64,000 bases of DNA from Flavobacterium sp. UBA7680 (GCF_002482975.1 NZ_DLHA01000029.1:98624-162623), one strand, 5' to 3'. Positions 7,764 to 17,452 are shown, counted from the first letter of the stretch. A program made the numbers and translations. Notes: generated from the letters alone by a model not told the origin.

Positions 7764-9683
7764 TTATTTAAATCCTCCGAAATAGACTTCTTTCATGAAA
7801 ATTCGGTTTCCAAAAACAGGATTTATTTCTACTTTTTCACGGACTTCCTGATAAATGGTTTCTCCGTTAAAATCTTCAATTTCGTAATTAATTTTATACG
7901 GGATTTTTCCTGAATTTAATGCTGCCGTTGGGCGGTAATCTCCATAAAGTCTTTTTTCGAAAAAGCTTTTATTTCCATTGTCAAATTCTGTTTTTTCTGT
8001 AGAAACGATATTGTAGTTTTCTTTATCAATAAAAACATGATAATCTGTTTTAGGAATTGTTCTGTTTCCTGTACTTAAGGTTTTTTCAAAATAGTTCAAA
8101 TGATAACATAATTTTCCTTCGTACATTTCATCTTGCAAAACTTCAAAATTATTCCACAAATCCAGTCTTAAATCTGTAAGGAAATTAATTAAATCAACAT
8201 TCTTAGATAAATTGTTGTAATCATAAGTTGTTGATTTTGCCCATTTGGCATTTAAACCGCTTTCGCGATCGTCATGACTCCAGGCTTCGGCACCATTTAC
8301 AATTTCATAATAGGTTTCGGGCATTTTTTTCTTCAAAAGATAATTTGTGCTTGTTGCCCATTTTTCTTCCGTTTGAGGTATGTTATTTCCTTCTATTGAA
8401 AGTTTAGAAAAATAATGTGCTTTTTCTACTTTTTTCAAAGCCTGGCTTCCGCCTAAATTATCTACTACTTTTGCCAGTAAATTAGCATTTGACTGATATG
8501 GAATAGAATCTAAAAGATTAAATCTTTGGGTTTTTCCTTTTTCTAAATAGGCTTCACGGCGTGCTTTTTCACTTTCCCATTCGGCATCTTGCTGCTGAAT
8601 TTTTTCAAAAAAGGCTAATCTTTTTTCTTCTTTTTCTTCTGCAATTTTAAGCCCTAGTTTTTGAAGATCGGCAAAACGTGTGGTGTGGCTTCTTATTTTT
8701 TTATCGACAAAAAAGCCTCTATTTACACTTTTAACGATAGAAGTTCCTCTAGAATCTTGTTTATCATTCTCAATAAGTAAATTAGCGTACAATAATGCTT
8801 TTTCTTTATTTTCAAGTAAAAAATAAGTTTCTGCTAAATTGTTTGTTACTATAAACCGGATGTTTTCGTTTGCAGGTGAAGGCGGATATTTTACTAATAA
8901 ACTTTCCAGATATTGCAAATGCGGTAACAACAATTTTTCGTCTAAACCTTTTTCTAAAGTTACTTTTGCCATTTGAGCTGTAATTTCGTTCTCAAATGCC
9001 AGCATCTGGTTGTATTCTGAATGTCCTTTAGAGGTTACAAATTCAAACTTGACCTTATCTTCGCCTGTTTTGTACCTTAATGTGTAGTTAAGATATCTTT
9101 GTATTGCTTCAACAGAACTGTAAATCACTCGGTCTAATCCTAATTCTGCAACTGTATAATTATCATCTTTCTCTGCTTCAGCAAGTTTTTTATTGTTCAT
9201 CTCAACTGCACCTTTCAAATTGTCTTTTTTAGAACCAAAGGCAAGTAAATAAGATTCTACAGTATTGAAATCCTGAGTTAATAGAAGTTTGTCTGCACAT
9301 TTTGCTTCCACTTTTATTTTTACACTATAATTAGAAAAAGCCTGAAATACCCAACCGTTCTTTTCTTTATCAAATGTACTGTCAATTTTTGTTGCTTTAT
9401 ATTGTGGCAGTTCAACGGTTAAATAAATTTTTAGTTTTCCGTTTGCAGGATCTTTTATAAAGCCTTCTATATTAAAGAATTTTTTCTTCAATATAGGCTC
9501 TTCTTGTATCAACTGCTTATCCATTTGATAAAAAGTGGTCTGCGTTAACACATTATCCAGAACAGGAAATTCTGAATACTTAATTACGGGTATATAAAAT
9601 TTCTTCTTTTTTGAACTTATTTTTTCTTGTGCCTGAATTGAACCAATTACAAGCAAAGTAATTAAGAGTAATATTTTTTTCAT
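7764..9683 (-). CDS. Secreted hypothetical protein with helical middle and LolA-like C-terminal region
   Basis: I place the start at the ATG at 9683 (639 residues), which gives a clean signal peptide (KKILLLITLLVIGSIQAQ); an in-frame TTG two codons earlier is less likely. Residues about 230-320 look like helical TPR-type repeats (AEIYFLLENKEKALLYANLL style), and residues 360-400 are charged and coiled-coil-like. The C-terminal 230 residues (from NLLAKVVDNLGGSQALKKV) resemble the outer-membrane lipoprotein-sorting, LolA-like fold found in many flavobacterial proteins, with AEAWSHD and TDYHVFIDKENYNIVSTEK blocks. The gene follows the PQQ-like gene, but a terminator-like hairpin ends only about four bases before its start, so it may depend on read-through. 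Function is unknown. Confidence 0.7.
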   Translation of the reverse strand: MKKILLLITLLVIGSIQAQEKISSKKKKFYIPVIKYSEFPVLDNVLTQTTFYQMDKQLIQEEPILKKKFFNIEGFIKDPANGKLKIYLTVELPQYKATKIDSTFDKEKNGWVFQAFSNYSVKIKVEAKCADKLLLTQDFNTVESYLLAFGSKKDNLKGAVEMNNKKLAEAEKDDNYTVAELGLDRVIYSSVEAIQRYLNYTLRYKTGEDKVKFEFVTSKGHSEYNQMLAFENEITAQMAKVTLEKGLDEKLLLPHLQYLESLLVKYPPSPANENIRFIVTNNLAETYFLLENKEKALLYANLLIENDKQDSRGTSIVKSVNRGFFVDKKIRSHTTRFADLQKLGLKIAEEKEEKRLAFFEKIQQQDAEWESEKARREAYLEKGKTQRFNLLDSIPYQSNANLLAKVVDNLGGSQALKKVEKAHYFSKLSIEGNNIPQTEEKWATSTNYLLKKKMPETYYEIVNGAEAWSHDDRESGLNAKWAKSTTYDYNNLSKNVDLINFLTDLRLDLWNNFEVLQDEMYEGKLCYHLNYFEKTLSTGNRTIPKTDYHVFIDKENYNIVSTEKTEFDNGNKSFFEKRLYGDYRPTAALNSGKIPYKINYEIEDFNGETIYQEVREKVEINPVFGNRIFMKEVYFGGFK

Positions 9684-9687
9684 AGGC

Positions 9688-9724
9688 AAAAAAAAAAGCC
9701 ACCAGAAATAAATCCTGATGGCTT
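9688..9724 (-). terminator. Terminator or attenuator between the PQQ-like gene and the next gene
   Basis: Nine-pair hairpin (9696-9704 with 9716-9724, one G-U on the minus strand) followed by a run of ten T over 9688-9697 on the minus strand. The T run ends four bases before the next start codon at 9683. Confidence 0.8.
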
Positions 9725-9740
9725 TAGGTTTTTATTTTTC

Positions 9741-11630
9741 TTATTTTTTATTAAAGATCTGAATAGATTTATCTGAAACATAAAAAATGTTTTGTGTTGC
9801 AGGATCTACTTCATAAATCGGTTTATTATTGTTGAAAATAATTTTATCAACTTCAAGACCGTCAACTTTACTCACTTTTACAAGGATTTTTTCTCCAGTT
9901 TCTGCTTTTGCAAAAATATAAGAGTAGTCTCTGTTTTGTTTCATAGCATTAAAACGAGAATTAAATTTAGCAGCTACTATACCTAAAGCCGCTGATCCAG
10001 CCGCATACGTTTTTGCCTGATCCTTATTTGTCTGATCTCCTTTTGCAACTACAGTTCTCATGTTACCGTCAGTATCACGATATGTCATGGTCAAATCAGC
10101 ACCTTTAACTGAACTTACTGCAGAACCAACACCTAAACCAATGCTTCCAACAATAGCAGCACTTTTAATAAGACGTCTTGTTCCTTCTCCAGGCTGTGAA
10201 TAAGTAAGGTGGTATTTAACTGTACCATCCATATTAACCCCCATAACTTCAAGTGGTCCTGAAAGCACAACTCCCCAAGGGAATAATTCGATACTGTTTA
10301 ATTCTTTTTCTTTTTTGATATTTACTTTAGCAAATGGTTCTGGTTTGTCGCTAATGCTTGGATCAAATTTGTACAATTTCTCGTCATTATAAACTAAGTA
10401 AGAATTTGTAGCTTCGTCATAAGTAGGCAAAACCGGACGGTCTTTGTCAAACGAGATATTACGTTTCCAAAGTTTAACTCCTGTTTTATAATCTACCATG
10501 TTTCCATAAGTTCCTGTAAGATACATTACTTTTTCTCCTACTTTACCTAAGTAATAAATTGGATCTTCTTTATCATCAGAGATTTCGATGAATTTTTTCC
10601 AAAGTTTTTCTCCGTCTTTGTTGATTAACATCATTTCGTTTTCTGCAACGTATAAGAAATCCTGATCGATAGGGATTACTCTTTTCAATCCGTCTCCACG
10701 AGCATCTTTTTTCCAGATTTTTTCTCCTGTTTTTAAATCAAAAAAGTTAAATCCACTGTAATGAGCTACTAATATTTTTGTTCCCCAATCTTCCAGATAA
10801 ACAACTCTTTTTGTTTTGATAGATTCTTTCCAGATACTTTTTCCTGTTTCAGTATTCAATACATTTAAATATTGTTTATTTGAAAAAGTTCCAGTGTTAT
10901 TTACTACAACAATGTTTTTATCATTTTGAGTTAAAAAGAATTTTGAATAATCTTCTTCTCCTTTCCAGTTTAACTTTCCTGTCGCTCTGTCAAAAGAATA
11001 TAATTTTCCGTACAGTAAATAATAAATTACTGATCCGTGTACTGTAGCAACGTTTGTGTTTACAGATTCTTTTAAAGAAAAGCTAAATAATGATTTTGCT
11101 TTGTCTACCGTAGTAGTCCATTTTAATTCGCCAGTCGTCATATCCAATAATGCAATTGCCATGTCGCCATCTTTTTTCAAAGTAAGTAAATACTCATTTG
11201 TTTCAGGAATAAAATCTGATTGTGTTACCCAAAAAGATTCTTTTGATGAATTGTAAACCACTTTTCCAGTATCAGTATTAATGATAAGATACTTGCTATT
11301 GATGTAAGCTTCAACATAAGGACTTCCGGCAACGTTTGTTAAAGTGCTTTTATCATCAAAAAGTTTTGTAAGATCTGTGTCAGCTATGATATCCACTGCA
11401 GATTTACCTCCAAAATCCTCTTTGGTCAAAGTCCACACCACTTTTTTAGTTTCTGGATCCAAACCTTTTACAGTTCCGCCTTCTTTAAAAACAACAATTC
11501 CTGTAATTCCGTTTTGTACTAAATCCTGTACGGCATTCTCTGTGTTAACAATTTCGTCGTATTTCCTTTGAGAAATGGCCGAAACGCTGACTAATAAAAG
11601 CAAAATAATCGAAAAAGTAATTTTCTTCAT
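9741..11630 (-). CDS. Secreted PQQ-like beta-propeller repeat protein
   Basis: The 629-residue product starts with a signal peptide (KKITFSIILLLLVSVSAIS). Residues about 30-460 contain repeated strands with the pattern of the PQQ/quinoprotein-like propeller: TKKVVWTL, TGELKWTT, TGKLNWKG, TGKSIWKE, TGEKIWKK, DGEKLWKK, TGVKLWKR. Each W/K-rich strand marks a propeller blade. Such domains in BamB-like and dehydrogenase proteins act as scaffolds; no catalytic PQQ residues could be identified, so enzyme activity is not claimed. Residues about 490-550 form a glycine-rich hydrophobic stretch (SIGLGVGSAVSS, AAGSAALGIVAAKF) unusual for a propeller. It may be periplasmic or surface located. It is transcribed toward the 7764 gene. 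Confidence 0.8.
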   Translation of the reverse strand: MKKITFSIILLLLVSVSAISQRKYDEIVNTENAVQDLVQNGITGIVVFKEGGTVKGLDPETKKVVWTLTKEDFGGKSAVDIIADTDLTKLFDDKSTLTNVAGSPYVEAYINSKYLIINTDTGKVVYNSSKESFWVTQSDFIPETNEYLLTLKKDGDMAIALLDMTTGELKWTTTVDKAKSLFSFSLKESVNTNVATVHGSVIYYLLYGKLYSFDRATGKLNWKGEEDYSKFFLTQNDKNIVVVNNTGTFSNKQYLNVLNTETGKSIWKESIKTKRVVYLEDWGTKILVAHYSGFNFFDLKTGEKIWKKDARGDGLKRVIPIDQDFLYVAENEMMLINKDGEKLWKKFIEISDDKEDPIYYLGKVGEKVMYLTGTYGNMVDYKTGVKLWKRNISFDKDRPVLPTYDEATNSYLVYNDEKLYKFDPSISDKPEPFAKVNIKKEKELNSIELFPWGVVLSGPLEVMGVNMDGTVKYHLTYSQPGEGTRRLIKSAAIVGSIGLGVGSAVSSVKGADLTMTYRDTDGNMRTVVAKGDQTNKDQAKTYAAGSAALGIVAAKFNSRFNAMKQNRDYSYIFAKAETGEKILVKVSKVDGLEVDKIIFNNNKPIYEVDPATQNIFYVSDKSIQIFNKK

Positions 11631-11760
11631 AGTGATTGATTCATTAAAAAATTAATATTTGTTTGAGGCTTATCGTTCGCAAATTAACTTATTAAAATAA
11701 AAATTAAGATTATTTTAATAAAAATTCGCTGCACAAATATATAAAAATAGGAATCAGTTT

Positions 11761-12474
11761 TTAAGAAAATATTTCTTTCAAAACTTCTAGTGATTTTGGC
11801 TTCTTGAATCCCTCTAAATGAAAGCTGTAGTAATCAATTAGAACCTTCAATAAAATTTGTCTTTCGACTACGTGAAAGATTTTTTCAGTGTTGTCAAACT
11901 TTAAATCGATTAGCTTTTTGAGTAAACTGGTTTCGTGTTCAGAAAGTACATTTCCTTTATTGAAAAGTGTAAAAACACCATCATTCATTTCAAAATGAGG
12001 AAGATCAATTTCTGAAGTATCGGGGTAAAAACCTAGGTATTTTGTGATTTCTAAAAGTAAAATCAAATGGAAATTAGAAATTTCATCGTGATTATCAAGC
12101 CATGTCAAGGCGGTTTCTAAAAACAAAAAAAGGGATTCGTTTTTTTCTTCTTCCTGAATAGAATAATGAAGTGTCTCTGAAAGAAACATGACCATTGTAC
12201 TTTTTACAATATCAGTATGAATGGTTTGAAAAGGAATTCCGTTTCTTATCTCTTTAAAATTTTCAAGAGTGCCTTTGTTTTTATGAACGGCTTCTATTTC
12301 TAAAATCGACAACGGCTGGAAATAAGCAATTTTCTGATTGGCTTTTCTGCTCGAAAAAGCATCGCGTACAAAATAAGATTTCAGTCCGCTTGAAAGTGTA
12401 AAACATTTTACAATCAAGCTTTTTTCCTGAAATTTTAAAGATGAGATTACTATTGCTTTGGTTTTAACGAGCAA
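11761..12474 (-). CDS. recO: DNA repair protein RecO
   Basis: The 237-residue product matches RecO: an N-terminal OB-fold (VKTKAIVISSLKFQEKSLIVKCFTLSSGLKSYFVRDAF) with the family's LKFQEKS and YFVR blocks, then a helical C-terminal domain. RecO works with RecR and RecF to load RecA on SSB-coated single strands. Cysteine zinc ligands present in some RecO proteins are absent here, which is normal in Bacteroidota. It lies 77 bases downstream of porZ on the same strand. Length agrees with the family (about 230-250). Confidence 0.93.
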   Translation of the reverse strand: MLVKTKAIVISSLKFQEKSLIVKCFTLSSGLKSYFVRDAFSSRKANQKIAYFQPLSILEIEAVHKNKGTLENFKEIRNGIPFQTIHTDIVKSTMVMFLSETLHYSIQEEEKNESLFLFLETALTWLDNHDEISNFHLILLLEITKYLGFYPDTSEIDLPHFEMNDGVFTLFNKGNVLSEHETSLLKKLIDLKFDNTEKIFHVVERQILLKVLIDYYSFHLEGFKKPKSLEVLKEIFS

Positions 12475-12551
12475 AATTTTAGATTTTAGATTGTTGATTT
12501 TAGATTGAAGAAATCTAAATTAAAACTGAAAACTGTGACTGCGACTGAAAA
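12475..12551. repeat. Degenerate TCTAAAATC-type repeat between porZ and recO
   Basis: The spacer is built from variants of TTTAGATTTTAGATT and its complement (for example TTTTAGATT at 12479 and 12500, AAATCTAAAT at 12512). The same phrase family recurs at 24663-24750, 25621-25645 and 28396-28447. Confidence 0.6.
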
Positions 12552-14834
12552 CTATCGAATAATCATAACTTTCTTGACCTTTGTTTCCCCGCCGTCTTGT
12601 GCAGAAATAAAAACCATGTATACGCCAGATGCTACTTTATATTTTCCAAAAGCGGTAGTGTCCCATTCTATAGTTCCACCTTCTGAAGTGGTTTCGTAAA
12701 CTAAATTCCCTTCGATATCGGTAATTTTGATATTCGCTTTATCAATCAAACCAGCTACTTTCACGGTTCCGGAATAATTTGGACGAACCGGATTTGGATA
12801 TACATAAACATTATTTAAATTATCGTTTGCTCCGGTTGCAATTCCTTTAAACGAAATCATTCCTTTATTAGTTGCTATGAAAACTTCTCCGGTTGCACTA
12901 TTAATTTTGATATCGTTTATAGTATTGCTTGGTAAAGGTGAATTGTTAATTGTAAAATGATATTTGGTTTCCTGACCATTTGGCGAAACCATAAAAATAC
13001 CCGAATCAGCCGTACCAATCCATTTATTATTGGCACCATCAACCACAATCGAAGTAATAAACTGTTCGTACATTAATTCCTGAGCCAGATTATCTTCCAG
13101 AATAATTATTGGATTTGCTTTTAATTGAGTCTCGGTCTGGAAATTTCCAACGTTCGATAAAACTCTTAATCCTTTTGTAGTTCCTATCCAAAGCTGGTTT
13201 TTGGTATCGATTGCAACAGACCTAACATCCGCAATTGGTAAATTTCCTGCATCGGTACCAAAAGTCATTTTTTTGAAAGTATTAGTGCTTTCGTTAAATG
13301 CAATTACGCCTTCATTACTTGTCGAAATCCACTTGATATTATTTTTATCAATAACTATATTAGCATAGCTTGTACTTTCGGCATTACTTAAAATTGTACT
13401 TGTGGAATAACTCTGCCATTGACCATCGGTTTTTAAAACTTTCAATCCGTTTTTAATTCGGCTGTTAGTTACCCATAAATTTCCTGTTCTGTCAAATGCC
13501 GTTCCGTTAATACGAACATCAATATAATTTGGACCTTCATAGGTCAAAGTTTCTAATCCGCTGTTTTTTTCATTGTATAAAAAATTCGGAATATCATCTT
13601 CAATTCGCAATAATCCAGAGAAAAAAGAGCTCGCATAAACTTGTTTTTCATTGCTTGGGTTTACAATAACACGAGTAATTGACTTTGCATCATAAACTTC
13701 TGAATATGGGATATTTAACCATTTTGAGTTATTAAGTTTACTTATGCCATAACTATCTAAGTCATAAGGATTGTAATTAAAATCATAATCTCCGTATACT
13801 GCCCAAAGAGAATTTGGTGTAACATCAAGTGAAAAAATATTATTTCGTGAAGGGCCCGCCGGAGTATTATTTTCGAAAGTTCCAATACCCGAAATTGCAC
13901 CAGAAAACAATCCTTTTTCTTTTGTTCCGATGTAAATTATATCACCAACTGCCGATGCACAAGAAAAAGTCAGATTAATATCCGGAAGCTGTGTATTAAC
14001 TATCGAACGAGTTAAAACCATTTGGCTGTTATATACGTAAACCGAAGTGGAAGTTGTAACAAGCAAATTGTGATTTACTGCTCGCATATCAACTGAAGGC
14101 TGCGGAAGCTGCAAGAAACTAGCAAAAGTATTCGAATTATATCGATGAATATTTCCAGTTGAATTAATTGCGATAAGTTCTGTATCTAGTGTTGCAACAC
14201 TTGCCCAATTTCCTGTGTTTACCACAGTCCACTGGCTAAAATCAATTAAATTTGGATTAGTAATATCGGCTCTTCTAATTCCGCTGGAAGTGGCTGCGAA
14301 AATAAATCCATTAAAAAAAGCAGTTTGTTTTGTGCTGATTTCGGCACCATTATCTCCAATAAAATAAGTATCTCCAAATTGTGATGTTGTCAAATTAAAC
14401 TGCACAATCCCAAAGTCGCAGGAAACATACAATAATCCGTTATGCTCCATTAAATGGTTAATCTTTTTAAGACTTGCCGATAATTGTTTATTAATGATAT
14501 CTACTTTTTTTATGATGCTTCCGTCTGTTTCATTAATGATAATCATCAAACCATTTTCATAACCAACAATTGTTTTTTTGAAGGATTCGCTATGATATAC
14601 TGCAGAAATTGTCTGTCCCGAAAGTCCGTCGACAGTTGTTGTTGTTTTTGCTGTATTTGAAGCTGCATTTTTAGAAAACAAGGCATTTTCTGAAGCAGTA
14701 AAAACTGTTGTAGAAGATTCTGAAATATCTTTTATTTCATTAAACGAAAAATAGCCTTCCCATGACAATTGACCTTGTGCAAAGCCAGATTGAAACAGTA
14801 CTAAAAATAAAACGTAAAGAAACTTTCTTGTCAT
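12552..14834 (-). CDS. porZ: PorZ-like two-propeller protein with type IX secretion sorting domain
   Basis: The 760-residue product has a signal peptide (RKFLYVLFLVLFQSGFAQG), two long regions of seven-bladed-propeller repeats (SWEGYFSFNEI at the start; later KWISTSNEGVIAF, LWIGTTKGLRVL and KWIGTADSGIFMV blades of the two-component-regulator type), and a C-terminal type A sorting domain with YPNPVRP, IKITDIEGNLV and ASGVYMV. In Porphyromonas PorZ belongs to the surface complex that processes and anchors type IX cargo. Size, domain order and the NEI(K/T)DI start fit PorZ. The gene precedes recO. In Flavobacterium the anionic polysaccharide of Porphyromonas is absent, so the partner lipid may differ. 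Start ATG at 14834 is the first that gives a signal peptide. Confidence 0.78.
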   Translation of the reverse strand: MTRKFLYVLFLVLFQSGFAQGQLSWEGYFSFNEIKDISESSTTVFTASENALFSKNAASNTAKTTTTVDGLSGQTISAVYHSESFKKTIVGYENGLMIIINETDGSIIKKVDIINKQLSASLKKINHLMEHNGLLYVSCDFGIVQFNLTTSQFGDTYFIGDNGAEISTKQTAFFNGFIFAATSSGIRRADITNPNLIDFSQWTVVNTGNWASVATLDTELIAINSTGNIHRYNSNTFASFLQLPQPSVDMRAVNHNLLVTTSTSVYVYNSQMVLTRSIVNTQLPDINLTFSCASAVGDIIYIGTKEKGLFSGAISGIGTFENNTPAGPSRNNIFSLDVTPNSLWAVYGDYDFNYNPYDLDSYGISKLNNSKWLNIPYSEVYDAKSITRVIVNPSNEKQVYASSFFSGLLRIEDDIPNFLYNEKNSGLETLTYEGPNYIDVRINGTAFDRTGNLWVTNSRIKNGLKVLKTDGQWQSYSTSTILSNAESTSYANIVIDKNNIKWISTSNEGVIAFNESTNTFKKMTFGTDAGNLPIADVRSVAIDTKNQLWIGTTKGLRVLSNVGNFQTETQLKANPIIILEDNLAQELMYEQFITSIVVDGANNKWIGTADSGIFMVSPNGQETKYHFTINNSPLPSNTINDIKINSATGEVFIATNKGMISFKGIATGANDNLNNVYVYPNPVRPNYSGTVKVAGLIDKANIKITDIEGNLVYETTSEGGTIEWDTTAFGKYKVASGVYMVFISAQDGGETKVKKVMIIR

Positions 14835-14902
14835 TGTTTACAAATATCGGATAGACAAATATACTACAAACGAAAGTATTTGATTTTTCTTCTTTAACTA
14901 AA

Positions 14903-14948
14903 TAAAAAAATGCTCCCGATTTATCCTTATGAGACAAATGAGAGCATT
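14903..14948 (-). terminator. Terminator of gdhA
   Basis: AATGCTC (14909-14915) pairs with GAGCATT (14942-14948) around a long loop; on the minus strand the stem is followed by a T-rich run over 14903-14910. Confidence 0.6.
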
Positions 14949-14966
14949 CTTCAATTGTAATTAATC

Positions 14967-16310
14967 TTACACTACACCTTGCGCAAGCATAGCATCGGCA
15001 ACTTTAACAAATCCGGCAATGTTAGCTCCTTTTACGTAGTTTACATAACCATCTTCTTCTGAACCGTATTTTTTACATTGGTTGTGAATTCCAACCATGA
15101 TATCTTTTAATCTTAAGTCTACTTCTTCGCTTGTCCAGTTTAAACGAATAGAGTTTTGTGTCATCTCTAATCCAGATGCTGCAACTCCACCCGCATTTGC
15201 TGCTTTTCCTGGAGCAAATAATACTTTATTATCTAAGAAAAGTTTAATTGCATCTAAAGTTGATGGCATATTAGCCGCTTCAGTCACACATAAAACACCA
15301 TTGTCAATTAATTTTCTGGCATCGTCTCCGTTCAATTCGTTTTGAGTAGCACACGGAATAGCAATATCAACTTTTACTTCCCATGGACTTTTCCCTTTAT
15401 GGAAAATTGCATTTGGATATTTCTCTAAATATCTCTCCGCTCTGTTATCGCCAGTTGCTCTCATTTCAACCATATGCTCAATTTTTTCTCCAGAAATACC
15501 TTCTTCATCCAAAATATAACCATCAGGTCCCGAAATCGTAACTACTTTTCCTCCTAATTCATTTACTTTTAATGCTACACCCCAAGCAACGTTTCCGAAT
15601 CCTGAAATAGCAACTCTTTTACCTTTAATTTCGTGACCAATTGTACGAAGCATTTGATCTGTAAAATAAACTACTCCATATCCAGTAGCTTCAGGTCTAA
15701 TTAATGAACCACCGTAAGCAAGTCCTTTTCCGGTTAAAACTCCGGTAAATTCATTTCTAATTCTTTTATATTGACCAAATAAATAACCAATTTCTCTGGC
15801 ACCAACTCCAATATCTCCTGCAGGAACGTCTAAGTCCGGACCAATATGACGGCATAATTCAGTCATAAATGATTGGCAAAAACGCATGATCTCTGCATCT
15901 GATTTTCCTTCAGGATCAAAATCTGATCCTCCTTTACCTCCACCCATTGGAAGTGTTGTTAAACTATTTTTGAAAACCTGTTCAAAAGCCAAGAATTTTA
16001 AAACTGATAGGTTTACAGTGTGATGAAATCTGATTCCGCCTTTATATGGTCCAATCGCTGAGTTCATTTGAATTCTAAAACCTCTGTTTACGATTATTTC
16101 TCCTTTGTCGTCAACCCACGGAACTCTAAAAATTATAGATCTTTCTGGTTCAGCAATTCTAAGAAGTAAATTTTTACCATCGTATTTTTTTCTTTCTGCG
16201 ATAAATGGAATTACCGTTTCTGCAAATTCCCTAACGGCTTGAAGAAATTCTGGCTCGTTTGGATTTTTTGACTCAACAAGAGCCATAAATTCATTTATTT
16301 TTTGTTCCAT
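14967..16310 (-). CDS. gdhA: NADP-type glutamate dehydrogenase
   Basis: The 447-residue product converts 2-oxoglutarate and ammonium to glutamate. The catalytic block PMGGGKGGSDFDP, the GPDLDVPAGDIGVGAREIGYLFGQY region, and the Rossmann signature SGFGNVAWG are all intact. Length and sequence style match the hexameric small (about 450-residue) NADP-dependent enzymes of bacteria rather than the NAD-type large forms. It is monocistronic: the terminator is at 14903 and the promoter region at 16376-16406. A 12-base palindrome just downstream of the predicted transcription start suggests regulation, for instance by nitrogen status; that is inference. Confidence 0.96.
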   Translation of the reverse strand: MEQKINEFMALVESKNPNEPEFLQAVREFAETVIPFIAERKKYDGKNLLLRIAEPERSIIFRVPWVDDKGEIIVNRGFRIQMNSAIGPYKGGIRFHHTVNLSVLKFLAFEQVFKNSLTTLPMGGGKGGSDFDPEGKSDAEIMRFCQSFMTELCRHIGPDLDVPAGDIGVGAREIGYLFGQYKRIRNEFTGVLTGKGLAYGGSLIRPEATGYGVVYFTDQMLRTIGHEIKGKRVAISGFGNVAWGVALKVNELGGKVVTISGPDGYILDEEGISGEKIEHMVEMRATGDNRAERYLEKYPNAIFHKGKSPWEVKVDIAIPCATQNELNGDDARKLIDNGVLCVTEAANMPSTLDAIKLFLDNKVLFAPGKAANAGGVAASGLEMTQNSIRLNWTSEEVDLRLKDIMVGIHNQCKKYGSEEDGYVNYVKGANIAGFVKVADAMLAQGVV

Positions 16311-16375
16311 TTTATAATAAATTATTCAAATAATAGTTTTAAACTTAATCAATTACATAAGAAAATACGTTTTAA

Positions 16376-16387
16376 GAAAACGTTTTC
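16376..16387. promoter_or_regulatory. Palindromic operator candidate in the gdhA leader
   Basis: GAAAACGTTTTC is a perfect 12-base palindrome; a related half, GAAAATACGTTTT, lies at 16361-16373. Both fall just downstream of the gdhA -7 element on the minus strand. Confidence 0.4.
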
Positions 16388-16398
16388 GTTATAACATA

Positions 16399-16406
16399 CA
16401 AAGATA
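16399..16406 (-). promoter_or_regulatory. Bacteroidota -7 element for gdhA
   Basis: CAAAGATA on the plus strand is TATCTTTG on the minus strand, matching TAnnTTTG, about 90 bases before the gdhA start. No TTG lies at the usual distance. Confidence 0.5.
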
Positions 16407-16580
16407 TAGCAAAATCAACATGATTTGTTATTTTTTTTTGTTTTTGGAGAAGAATTGTGTATTTTTTAAACAATCTTAAAAATACAATTTTACACCTCCG
16501 ATTTTACAGCAATTTACCGTCTTTAAAGTCAGAAAATTAAGTGTTTTGTTATTAAATTTTTAATAGAAGTATATATTATT

Positions 16581-16609
16581 TTGATTCGACTATGTTTTTT
16601 TTATATTTG
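16581..16609 (+). promoter_or_regulatory. Promoter of the outer-membrane protein gene at 16634
   Basis: TTG at 16581-16583, 18 bases, then TATATTTG at 16602-16609. This is a full match to the Bacteroidota consensus, with the start codon 25 bases further on. The 16311-16633 gap otherwise holds only the gdhA regulatory region. Confidence 0.75.
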
Positions 16610-16633
16610 CCAATATTTTGAAAGCCCCAAGAG

Positions 16634-17428
16634 ATGTTTAAACACCTATATTTCACAATTTTCGCCCTATTTGGCATTACCACTATTGCCAATGCTCAGT
16701 CTAATCTAGCACAAGAAGTAGGAATTATTTTCGGCCCTGTAGCATTTCAGTCCGATTTTGGAGAAAGACATAATTTCGATACCAATGTGGGAAACACCGG
16801 TTTTGGTGTAGGAATTGTTCACTTCATTAACTTTTCTGCAAATAACAACAGAGAAAGTTTCTTCACAGAACATTTTAAAGTTAGATCAGAATTATCTTTT
16901 AATACCACAACTCTTAACCATTTTGGTGGTTATATTGAAACTGCAAAAAACAAATTGTACGTTTCGCAGCTAAAAGCAATGAGTGGTAAATCTACTTTAT
17001 TAAATCTCGGAGCTCAGTTAGAATTTTCTCCATTTATGAAAATTCATGATTTCGAAAATACAGCTGGCGGTTTTAGTCCGTATTTTAGTGTCGGATTCCT
17101 GGCAACTTATTATACTTCAAAAGTAAGCTCAACAATGGGTGAATTAGGACTTCCGTCAACAACTTTCCCAAAATATTTAACTCCTTCAGATGGTCATCAA
17201 TATGGTTTTGCAAGTGAAAGCGGAGTAGCTTTAGCGGCAACAGCTGGTGTTGGATTCCACCTTAAATTAACTCAAATGAGCGATGTAATGTTTGAAACTC
17301 GTTTTCAAGCTTTTAGCTCAGACTGGATTGATGGTTTAAACCCAAACAAAGATCTTTATAAAGAAAACAAAGCTAATGACTGGCAGGTTTGGTTTAATGT
17401 TGGATACATCTATTACTTAGAATTCTAA
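16634..17428 (+). CDS. Outer-membrane beta-barrel protein (THC0290_0291-type)
   Basis: The 264-residue product has a signal peptide (FKHLYFTIFALFGITTIANAQ) followed by alternating hydrophobic strands and an aromatic C-terminus (VWFNVGYIYYLEF), the pattern of an outer-membrane barrel. The EVGIIFGPVAFQSDFGERHN block near the N-terminus is characteristic of a conserved flavobacterial family of unknown function that I recall under the name THC0290_0291. It is monocistronic, with a consensus promoter directly upstream and a strong bidirectional terminator downstream. The molecular role is unknown; structural or transport roles are both possible. Confidence 0.7.
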   Translation: MFKHLYFTIFALFGITTIANAQSNLAQEVGIIFGPVAFQSDFGERHNFDTNVGNTGFGVGIVHFINFSANNNRESFFTEHFKVRSELSFNTTTLNHFGGYIETAKNKLYVSQLKAMSGKSTLLNLGAQLEFSPFMKIHDFENTAGGFSPYFSVGFLATYYTSKVSSTMGELGLPSTTFPKYLTPSDGHQYGFASESGVALAATAGVGFHLKLTQMSDVMFETRFQAFSSDWIDGLNPNKDLYKENKANDWQVWFNVGYIYYLEF

Positions 17429-17452
17429 TTCTGAAGAAATATCACAAATAAA

